Positions 57,627 to 64,000 of a stretch of DNA of 64,000 nucleotides are shown here, one piece after another. Each line of letters opens with the position of its first letter. Positions within the stretch are counted from its first letter, which is position 1. The DNA is taken from contig NZ_JAKOGG010000004.1 in the NCBI RefSeq assembly GCF_022321485.1, positions 176,156 through 240,155 on the forward strand, written 5' to 3'. The notes below the pieces were generated by a model. The model was not told the DNA's origin. It did no database searches and saw only the letters and a program-made list of their open reading frames with translations. This DNA comes from Shewanella electrica. Lineage in GTDB: Bacteria; Pseudomonadota; Gammaproteobacteria; Enterobacterales; Shewanellaceae. A program made the translations under genes and the position numbers.

Positions 57627-60600
57627 CATAGAGCCTCCTGCTGCTGGTTCCATGCGTGGAAATCGGTATCACAATGCCAGATTGGCTCGGGTGGTTTGCG
57701 GCTGGTTTCGCCCTGTTTGCGCGCATCATCGCTGCTGAGCACTTTTTGGATCAGCGCGGCTTTTTCTACGGCGATAGCTTGTGTGCGTTGCTCATCGGCG
57801 GCGCGGTCAAAATAGCGTTTACCGTCAATCCATACCGCTTGCGTTTTGGCGTAAGCAGACAGCGGATTATGATCCCACAGCACTAAGTCAGCTTGTTTGC
57901 CTTCTTCGATGGAGCCGGTCAGTTGGTCAACGCCAAGCTGCTTGGCCGGATTAATGGTAACCATCTTCCATGCTTCTTCCGGTGGCATATCGCAATACAT
58001 GATCGACTTGGCGGCCTCTTGGTTGAGGCGCCGCTGCATCTCGTTGTCATCGGAGTTGATCGAGGTAACCACGCCTTTGCGGGCCATTAAACAGGCGTTT
58101 TGTGGAATCGCGTCATACACTTCGAACTTATAAGCCCACCAATCGGCAAAGGTTGAGGCCATGGCACCATGGGCTGCTAATTCTGGCGCGACTTTGTAGC
58201 CTTCAAGCACGTGGGTGAAGGTTTTGACGCGAAAATCGAACTGCTCGGCTAAACGCAGGAACATCAAAATTTCTGACTGCACATAAGAGTGAATATGTAC
58301 ATCGCGCTGACTATTGAGCACCTGTTCAACTGCTTCTAAACGCAGGTTAGGGCGAGGCTCTAGCGTTTTACGTTTGTCGCGTGAGCGCAGCTCTGCATAA
58401 TCATCGCGTTGCTCATGGTATTCACGGGCGGCGTTAAAGGCATCGGTAAACAGGGCTTTCACGCCCATGCGGGTTTGTGGAAAACGCTTGGTAAAGCGTT
58501 CGCCCCAGTTACTCTGCTTAACGTTTTCACCCAGCGCAAATTTGATACCGGGGCGCGCCTGTTCAAATTTGAGCCCTTCGGCGGTTTCGCCCCAACGTAA
58601 TTGAATCACTTGTGACTGGCCGCCAATCGGGTTGGCACTGCCGTGCAGCAGGTTAGCGGTGGTCACCCCGCCTGCCAGTGAACGATAAATCGCTACGGCA
58701 TTCGGGTCGACCACATCACCGATGCGCACTTCTGCGGTAACCGCATCGGTGCCTTCGTTCACGCCGCCATTGATAGCAATGTGCGAGTGTTCGTCAATAA
58801 TCCCTGCCGTCAGGTGCAAACCGGTGGCATCAATCACTTGGTAGCCTGATGGTGCATCGAGATCTTTGCCGATACGGCGGATTTTACCTTTGGTGACCAG
58901 TACGTCCGTGTCTGGCAAAACGCCTTGTGCAGCCGAGGTCCACACGGTGGCATGTTTGAACAGCAGATTTTCCTGTTGCGGCAGTTGTTCCACGCCAAAT
59001 GCTTGCAGCGGATGTACCAGCTTGCTGGCGTAGCTTGGCGCTGGTGGAGTGTTACTGGTTGTGTCGTTGGCTGTTGTTGCTTGAACTTGGCCATTAATCG
59101 GTTCGACACTACCATCAGCAGTAATCAAGCGGCCTTGAATGCCTTGTTGATCACGCCACAGGCTCATTCTGCTGACGCCAGTTAATCCAGCTTGGCTTAA
59201 CTCGGCACTAAATGACACCCGTTGTTCATCGGCTTGCAGGTGCTGTAGCTGAACGTCTTCATCTCCAGCGGTGAGGGTGCCGGTAACACTGCCTTTTGCT
59301 GGCACGTTGAGGTTGAGTGTTAGTTCCAGTTCACCAACCCTGAGTTGGTATTCGCCTTGCCAAACATGGCCTGATGGCAGCAGCTTGTGCTCTTCACCTT
59401 GAGTCCATACGCTGACAATATGACCGTCTGTAAACAAATTGCCTTTGGCGATGACGAGGTCTGCCATGTAGCCGGGGGCGATTTTACCCACCATATTGTC
59501 GATACCTGCCGCTGCGGCCGCATCGGTGGTCAGTGCTGCGAGGGCTTGTTGTTCGGATAATCCAGCCGCGACCGCCATTTTTAAGCGAGGCCAAAAGGCA
59601 TCGGCATCAATGCCATATTGCGTGAAGGCGAACGGAATTTTATGAGCGGCAATGGTGGCAGCGTTGCTTGGGGCGCGCTCCCAGTGACGTAGACTTGCTA
59701 AGCTAGTGTTGTTAGCACTTTCTTCGGCGGTAACATCCGGTGCTGCTGGGTAGTTTAGCGGTACAATCAATTGCGGCCGATACTGCTGTAACTCATCAAT
59801 ACGCGCATATTCCTGACCATTACCTAATAAGTGCACCGGTAAATTTTCTTCATTCAATAATTTGGCGGCACGTAGTTCACTATTCAGGTCATCGGCGGCA
59901 AATATGGCACCGGTTTGTTTAACATTCGCCAACGCCTCAAGGGCAATATTAAACTCGGGGGCGGCAATCTCAGGGTAAGATTTTGCTTTAGCCACACTTT
60001 CGTTATACCAGCGCGCATCACTAAATGTTTGTCTTATTAACGCCATGCTGCCCATTAATGAGTCGGGATAATCCTGTGGCGAGCTACCTTTATCAAAAGA
60101 GATAAAGTGATGAGTGCGTGCTTTATAAATCACTTGATTGGCGGTTTTATTGGCCAATGAAACACTCACACCAGTGCCGCGAAATATGCCATCCATAACG
60201 GCACTTTGCACACTGGTAAAACCGTTGCAGCGCCATTTTTGTGCATCTTTATCGTTAGGATAGATATAACTAAACCACTCTTTTTCTGCATGAATTGCGC
60301 CGTTAGCCGCATTACCGCCAATACGTTTTATCTCATATATCGGTGGCTCATAGGTTTGTTTTTCTGGCGTATATTCAATACCGTAATTGGTATAGGGATC
60401 AATAAAACCCGGATAAACCGTGTAACCATTTAGATTAATGGTGAAGGCACCGGCTGGAACATCATTGTCTTTAACAATGGCTTTAATTCGATTGTTTTCG
60501 ATCAACACGGTTGCGTTGCTGAGTTGTTTTCCCGGTGCCAGCACCACGGTGGCGTGGGTCAACGCGGTGAGCTTGGGCGTATTGTCGTTCTGTTGCCCGT

Positions 60601-60664
60601 CTCCAGCGTAGGCAATCGAGCTTGCCGCTGATAGCAGCGCGATTGGAAGTAGTGATATTTTCAT
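57626..60664 (-). CDS. Exported two-module amidohydrolase (1012 aa)
   Basis: A periplasmic protein with a signal peptide (1-20, AYA-GD) and two amidohydrolase modules. Module 1 (about 30-460) has lost the motif: PGFIDPYTN has Tyr91 and Asn93 where the histidines should be. Module 2 (about 565-985) is intact: GIIDEHSHI (His626, His628), VHIHSYV, FTHVLEGYK and SINSDDNEM supply the metal and catalytic residues. SIEEGKQADLVLWDHNPL is typical of the imidazolonepropionase-like group. Peptidase or other amide hydrolysis is possible, but the substrate is unknown. A linker near 450-560 separates the modules. It heads a two-gene operon. Confidence 0.87.
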   Translation of the reverse strand: MKISLLPIALLSAASSIAYAGDGQQNDNTPKLTALTHATVVLAPGKQLSNATVLIENNRIKAIVKDNDVPAGAFTINLNGYTVYPGFIDPYTNYGIEYTPEKQTYEPPIYEIKRIGGNAANGAIHAEKEWFSYIYPNDKDAQKWRCNGFTSVQSAVMDGIFRGTGVSVSLANKTANQVIYKARTHHFISFDKGSSPQDYPDSLMGSMALIRQTFSDARWYNESVAKAKSYPEIAAPEFNIALEALANVKQTGAIFAADDLNSELRAAKLLNEENLPVHLLGNGQEYARIDELQQYRPQLIVPLNYPAAPDVTAEESANNTSLASLRHWERAPSNAATIAAHKIPFAFTQYGIDADAFWPRLKMAVAAGLSEQQALAALTTDAAAAAGIDNMVGKIAPGYMADLVIAKGNLFTDGHIVSVWTQGEEHKLLPSGHVWQGEYQLRVGELELTLNLNVPAKGSVTGTLTAGDEDVQLQHLQADEQRVSFSAELSQAGLTGVSRMSLWRDQQGIQGRLITADGSVEPINGQVQATTANDTTSNTPPAPSYASKLVHPLQAFGVEQLPQQENLLFKHATVWTSAAQGVLPDTDVLVTKGKIRRIGKDLDAPSGYQVIDATGLHLTAGIIDEHSHIAINGGVNEGTDAVTAEVRIGDVVDPNAVAIYRSLAGGVTTANLLHGSANPIGGQSQVIQLRWGETAEGLKFEQARPGIKFALGENVKQSNWGERFTKRFPQTRMGVKALFTDAFNAAREYHEQRDDYAELRSRDKRKTLEPRPNLRLEAVEQVLNSQRDVHIHSYVQSEILMFLRLAEQFDFRVKTFTHVLEGYKVAPELAAHGAMASTFADWWAYKFEVYDAIPQNACLMARKGVVTSINSDDNEMQRRLNQEAAKSIMYCDMPPEEAWKMVTINPAKQLGVDQLTGSIEEGKQADLVLWDHNPLSAYAKTQAVWIDGKRYFDRAADEQRTQAIAVEKAALIQKVLSSDDARKQGETSRKPPEPIWHCDTDFHAWNQQQEAL

Positions 60665-60782
60665 CTAAGCATAGACCCCTAAAATATGTAGCATGAAACT
60701 GCATACAAGGTACCTTAGCCAAAATGTAAAAGCTATGCGATAAATGTAAGGAAAATGGTTATGGTTGGTTTTGGTAATGCAT

Positions 60783-60809
60783 AAAAAAAGCCCCAAATTG
60801 GGGCTTTTT
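60783..60809 (-). terminator. Intrinsic terminator of hns
   Basis: AAAAAGCCCCAA (60785-60796) pairs with TTGGGGCTTTTT (60798-60809) around one base, so it works in both directions. It lies 14 bases beyond the hns stop codon. Confidence 0.85.
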
Positions 60810-60822
60810 ATTTATCGAATAA

Positions 60823-61221
60823 TTAAGCTTTTTCGATAAGGAATTCGTCCATTGAATGACCGTTGTCCACTTGAGTTTTGAACACGGTTGGCATACGGCC
60901 TTGGCCTGTCCAAGTAACCATCTCACCATCAACTTCAATTTGATATTTTGGTGGACGTGGAGCGCGTTTTTTAGTTGGTTTAGCCACTGTAGCGCCTAAA
61001 TCTTCTACAGACAGACCAACAGATTCCATTTGCTGACGAATCTCTTCAATCTTAGCGATACGCGCTGCTTGCAGTTTCTCTTCTTCTTTAGCTTCTTCTG
61101 CACGTTCTTCGATAACTTTTTCAAGTTTTTCTGCAACAGATTTCAGCTCTTCTACGCTCAAATCTTTAACAGCAGCTTTAAAGCGGCGACCATGGGTCAA
61201 AATATCTAGAAATTCGCTCAT
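60823..61221 (-). CDS. hns: H-NS family nucleoid protein
   Basis: A 132-residue DNA-binding protein that silences AT-rich DNA. The N-terminal half is a charged coiled coil for oligomerisation (about 1-65, EELKSVAEKLEKVIEERAEE), followed by a linker rich in Lys, Pro and Arg. The C-terminal DNA-binding domain has the hallmark TWTGQGRMP (TWTGQGRTP in E. coli). AAGGGAAG precedes the ATG. It is monocistronic, with a long AT-rich upstream region that could be self-regulated (inference). Confidence 0.95.
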   Translation of the reverse strand: MSEFLDILTHGRRFKAAVKDLSVEELKSVAEKLEKVIEERAEEAKEEEKLQAARIAKIEEIRQQMESVGLSVEDLGATVAKPTKKRAPRPPKYQIEVDGEMVTWTGQGRMPTVFKTQVDNGHSMDEFLIEKA

Positions 61222-61410
61222 TAAATTTTCTTCCCTTAATTAAGGTTGGCAAGGACATATGGGTAAATAATAGAAATAAGATGTGCTGGAATCAAATAAA
61301 ATTATCTTCATAAAGTGATCTTTTTATTTTTTTAGGAATAATTCGCTTAATTGAGAATTAAAAGTGCTAGAACTATTTAACCGCGCGGATAAAGTATTAG
61401 CATATTAAAG

Positions 61411-61426
61411 TTAAACAATTGTTTGA
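61411..61426. promoter_or_regulatory. PsrA-like palindrome upstream of etfBA
   Basis: TTAAACAATTGTTTGA is a near-perfect palindrome about 85 bases before etfB. It resembles the AAACN4GTTT core bound by the fatty-acid regulator PsrA. The assignment is from memory of the motif. Confidence 0.45.
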
Positions 61427-61433
61427 TTTCTTG

Positions 61434-61449
61434 TTGACGTGAACGTAAA
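61434..61449. promoter_or_regulatory. LiuR-like dyad upstream of etfBA
   Basis: TTGACGTGAACGTAAA is a 7-2-7 dyad (TTGACGT/ACGTAAA). It resembles the motif of LiuR, the MerR-family regulator of branched-chain amino acid breakdown, whose dehydrogenases pass electrons to ETF. Confidence 0.5.
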
Positions 61450-61510
61450 CGTGACATAAAGTCAGCGATAATGTGTAACCGTCAACAGCACTGGTGACTT
61501 GAAGGACTGA

Positions 61511-62263
61511 ATGATGAAAGTATTAGTGGCAGTGAAGCGGGTTGTCGATGCCAATGTGAAGGTGCGAGTGAGCGCTGATCATAGCGGTGTTGAGCTTGCC
61601 AACGTCAAAATGGCGTTGAATCCCTTTTGTGAAATTGCGGTAGAGGAGGCGATTCGCTTAAAAGAAGCGGGTAAAGCCTCTGAAGTGGTCGTCGTAACCA
61701 TTGGCACCAGTGCGGCGCAAGAGCAACTGCGTACGGCATTAGCCTTAGGCGCAGACCGTGCCATTCATGTCACCACCGATGCAGAGTTGGTGCCGCTGTC
61801 AGTCGCTAAATTGTTGTTAGCGGTACAGCAGCAAGAGCAAGCGCAGCTGATTATCCTCGGCAAACAATCGATTGACGGTGACAACAACCAAACTGGGCAG
61901 ATGTTGGCGGCATTAGGAAAATTGCCGCAAGCGACTTTTATCTCTGAAGTTGAAATGATTGATGGCGGCGTTGCGGTCACCCGAGAAGTGGACGGTGGCG
62001 TACAAGTGGTTAAATTGCCACTGCCTGCGGTATTAACTACCGATTTGCGCTTAAACGAGCCGCGTTACGCGACCTTGCCCAATATTATGAAGGCCAAGAA
62101 AAAGCCGCTCGATACCGTCACAGCCGAGTCACTGGGCGTAACCTTGAAAACGCATCAGCAAATATTGAGTGTGACGCCACCAAAAGCGCGACAAGCTGGG
62201 GTCATGGTCGATTCTGTCGCGGCGTTAGTCGATAAATTGAAAAATGAAGCGAAGGTGATTTGA
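61511..62263 (+). CDS. etfB: Electron transfer flavoprotein, beta subunit
   Basis: A 250-residue subunit that carries AMP and interacts with acyl-CoA dehydrogenases. [19 protein letters not shown] at the start, [40 protein letters not shown] and [19 protein letters not shown] are family signatures. GAAGGA lies five bases before the first of two ATGs. It is one base from etfA. Confidence 0.96.
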   Translation: MMKVLVAVKRVVDANVKVRVSADHSGVELANVKMALNPFCEIAVEEAIRLKEAGKASEVVVVTIGTSAAQEQLRTALALGADRAIHVTTDAELVPLSVAKLLLAVQQQEQAQLIILGKQSIDGDNNQTGQMLAALGKLPQATFISEVEMIDGGVAVTREVDGGVQVVKLPLPAVLTTDLRLNEPRYATLPNIMKAKKKPLDTVTAESLGVTLKTHQQILSVTPPKARQAGVMVDSVAALVDKLKNEAKVI

Positions 62264-62264
62264 T

Positions 62265-63188
62265 ATGGCAGTGTTAGTAATTGCAGAGCATGACAATCAT
62301 CAACTGAAAGCAGATACCTTGAAAGCGGTGAGTGCCGCTAGCCAACTCGATGGTGATATTCATCTGTTAGTCGCCGGTAGCGATTGTGCCGACGTCGTCA
62401 GCGCCGCCAGCCAACTCGCGGGCGTCAGTAAAGTTTTCGTGGCTGAACATGCTGTTTATCAACACCAACAAGCGGAAAATATTGCGGAGCTTATTGCCGC
62501 GAATGCCGCCAGCTACAGCCATATTTTGGCGGCGGCGACCTCGTTTGGTAAGGATGTGCTGCCACGTGCCGCTGCTTTGCTGGACGTGGCGATGGTGTCC
62601 GATATTGTCGAAATCGTTGATGGTGAAACCTTCGTGCGACCGATTTATGCGGGCAGCGCACTGGCAACTGTAAAAAGTTTAGATGCCGTCAAAGTGGTCT
62701 CTATTCGCAGTTCGGCATTCGATGCGGTAGCGCAAGGCGGTAATGCGGTCACCGAAACGCTGCCACAGGTATTTGAGCCACTGAGCGAATTTGTTAGTAA
62801 AACAGCCATCGCCTCTGAGCGTCCAGAGCTAAGCAGTGCCAATGTGGTGGTCTCCGGCGGACGCGCACTCGGCAGCGCAGCCAACTTTGCCTTGATTGAA
62901 CAGCTGGCCGATAAACTCGGCGGTGCCGTAGGGGCGTCACGCGCGGCGGTAGATGCGGGTTATGTCGCTAACGATCTGCAAGTGGGGCAAACCGGTAAGA
63001 TTGTGGCGCCATCGCTGTATATCGCGGTGGGGATTTCTGGTGCAATTCAACATCTTGCGGGTATGAAAGACTCAAAAGTGATTGTTGCTATCAACAAAGA
63101 TCCACAAGCGCCGATTTTCCAAGTGGCTGACTATGGATTAGAAGCGGATCTATTTGAAGCCTTGCCGAGTTTGATAGAAATGATTTAA
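62265..63188 (+). CDS. etfA: Electron transfer flavoprotein, alpha subunit
   Basis: A 307-residue FAD-binding subunit. The C-terminal FAD domain shows VVSGGRALGSAANF, GAVGASRAAVDAGY, QVGQTGKIVAPSLYIAVGIS and the conserved AINKDPQAPIFQVADYGL. The N-terminal half forms the ETF fold with etfB. The pair passes electrons from fatty-acid and branched-chain amino acid oxidation to ETF:ubiquinone oxidoreductase, not in this window. A strong terminator follows. Confidence 0.96.
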   Translation: MAVLVIAEHDNHQLKADTLKAVSAASQLDGDIHLLVAGSDCADVVSAASQLAGVSKVFVAEHAVYQHQQAENIAELIAANAASYSHILAAATSFGKDVLPRAAALLDVAMVSDIVEIVDGETFVRPIYAGSALATVKSLDAVKVVSIRSSAFDAVAQGGNAVTETLPQVFEPLSEFVSKTAIASERPELSSANVVVSGGRALGSAANFALIEQLADKLGGAVGASRAAVDAGYVANDLQVGQTGKIVAPSLYIAVGISGAIQHLAGMKDSKVIVAINKDPQAPIFQVADYGLEADLFEALPSLIEMI

Positions 63189-63206
63189 TCTGTGCGCTAA
63201 ATGCAG

Positions 63207-63243
63207 AGGCGGTTCAGGATTGTCCTTAACCGCCTTTTCTTTT
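63207..63243 (+). terminator. Intrinsic terminator of etfBA
   Basis: AGGCGGTT (63207-63214) pairs with AACCGCCT (63228-63235), extended inward by AGGA/TCCT, then TTTCTTTTG. It lies 18 bases after the stop codon. Confidence 0.85.
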
Positions 63244-63524
63244 GCGTCAGCGTCTACAACCTGGATGCTGACAGTAGAGGTGCGCTTACTAAGAGTAATG
63301 GCAAGCAGGTGATTCCGTTTGATGTGCCATGAAAGGAGTAAGCGCCGAAGCAGCTAGACGTGTCAAATCTACTGCTGGGGCTGTCGTCGAATAGGGGCAG
63401 CCTTGTCATGGTTGGTTGAGCATTCAACCCCGTGGAGCGCTACTGTATCAGGTTTGGCTGTTTTGCCTCGATATGCCGTTGCTCTCCATTCTGCAAATAC
63501 TGTTAACAAAAAGAATAACGACAT
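63244..63524. other. Upstream region of the antiporter gene
   Basis: There is no gene. A short open frame (63416-63733) runs out of frame into the antiporter and has no family features. No operator or clear promoter was recognised. Confidence 0.5.
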
Positions 63525-64000
63525 ATGACCATTACCAGTTATGCCGACTCGGCATTATCTATTCTTCCCCCCACTATCGCGATTGTTCTCGCTATTGTTA
63601 CCCGCAAGGTTTTAGTTTCTTTAGGTGTTGGCATCTTGGCTGGCATTTTATTGCTAAACCAATGGTCGATAATCGACAGCGGCAGTTACTTGGCGACAAA
63701 GGTCTCTGGACTATTTTGGACAGCTGGCCCTGAGCATTTTTTGCAAGGTGGTCAAGCCAATAGTTGGAACCTGTACGTGCTGGGCTTTTTGATTTTACTT
63801 GGCATGATCACCGCCTTGATCACCACCAGTGGTGCGGCGCGCGCTTTTGCCGAATGGGGCAAACAGCATATCCGTAAACGCCGCGATGCCAAGATGCTCA
63901 CCATGTTTTTAGGCGTGGTGATCTTTATTGACGACTATTTTAATAGTTTGGTGGTGGGCAGCATCTCGCGGCCGTTAACCGACCGTTATTACATCTCACG
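63525..64000 (+). CDS. NhaC-family Na+/H+ antiporter, N-terminal part (cut by window end)
   Basis: The ATG at 63525 opens a frame with no stop codon before the window edge (158 residues visible). It starts MTITSYADSALSILPPTIAI. Hydrophobic helices follow: residues 13-26, a second around 30-46 (VLVSLGVGILAGILLL), one near residues 83-100, and VIFIDDYFNSLVVGS. The FIDDYFNS stretch after a helix is typical of NhaC/YqkI-like antiporters. It should exchange sodium for protons at the inner membrane. The ribosome-binding site (AAGAA) is weak. Its remaining two thirds lie outside the window. Confidence 0.85.
   Translation, partial: MTITSYADSALSILPPTIAIVLAIVTRKVLVSLGVGILAGILLLNQWSIIDSGSYLATKVSGLFWTAGPEHFLQGGQANSWNLYVLGFLILLGMITALITTSGAARAFAEWGKQHIRKRRDAKMLTMFLGVVIFIDDYFNSLVVGSISRPLTDRYYIS

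Noticed and set aside
63416-63733. 105-codon open frame before the antiporter
   Set aside because: It overlaps the true antiporter start in another frame and shows no family features.

Overview
The window comes from a gammaproteobacterium, most likely Shewanella or a close relative. The best evidence is the lactate block (lldG-lldF-lldE, the two-domain FAD/Fe-S D-lactate dehydrogenase, lactate permease) lying directly beside nadK and grpE, an order I know from Shewanella. The nrdR-ribD-ribE-ribBA-ribH-nusB-thiL-pgpA cluster, proS-trmO-rcsF, H-NS and etfBA fit the same group. All calls were made by reading the sequence; no database search was run.

Left third (1-18.9 kb): a sugar-acid catabolic island. 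It holds the end of one TonB-dependent receptor, a complete second receptor, an exported GH2 beta-galactosidase, and the whole isomerase-type galacturonate pathway (uxaC, kdgA, kdgK, uxaA, uxaB) with a hexuronate MFS transporter and a LacI-family regulator. Near-identical palindromes (TTGCTACCGGTGGCAA type) occur as a tandem pair before the receptor, before uxaC-lacZ and twice in the uxaB/transporter intergenic region, so these units probably form one regulon. Pectin-like material (galacturonan with galactan side chains) is a reasonable inferred substrate. This region also has the most unexplained non-coding DNA: a densely folded RNA-like segment (1414-1604), a 271-bp inverted-repeat element (4883-5153) and perfect palindromes.

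Middle (18.9-35 kb): a membrane diguanylate cyclase, a glyoxalase-like protein, a MacAB-type efflux operon with its own outer-membrane lipoprotein, a chemoreceptor, a small lipoprotein, a divergent SDR/LysR pair, a DUF486 membrane protein, a PepSY-diflavin reductase fusion behind a good Fur box, and a lipoprotein alpha/beta hydrolase.

35-42.7 kb is a housekeeping cluster: glyA, nrdR, the riboflavin genes, nusB, thiL and pgpA. 42.7-50.2 kb is L- and D-lactate oxidation and uptake, with two CRP-like sites upstream of lldP. 50.8-57 kb holds nadK, grpE (with a sigma32-like promoter), proS, a hexapeptide acyltransferase, trmO and rcsF. 56.3-60.7 kb encodes two exported amidohydrolase-family proteins with three modules, only one of which keeps the HxH metal motif. 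The window ends with hns, etfBA behind LiuR/PsrA-like dyads, and the start of an NhaC-family antiporter cut by the window edge.

No tRNA, rRNA, CRISPR array, prophage or transposase gene was seen. The most plausible little-described items are the folded RNA at 1414-1604, the uronate regulon that takes in an exported beta-galactosidase, the amidohydrolase pair with lost metal sites, and a candidate small RNA near 21.1-21.28 kb.
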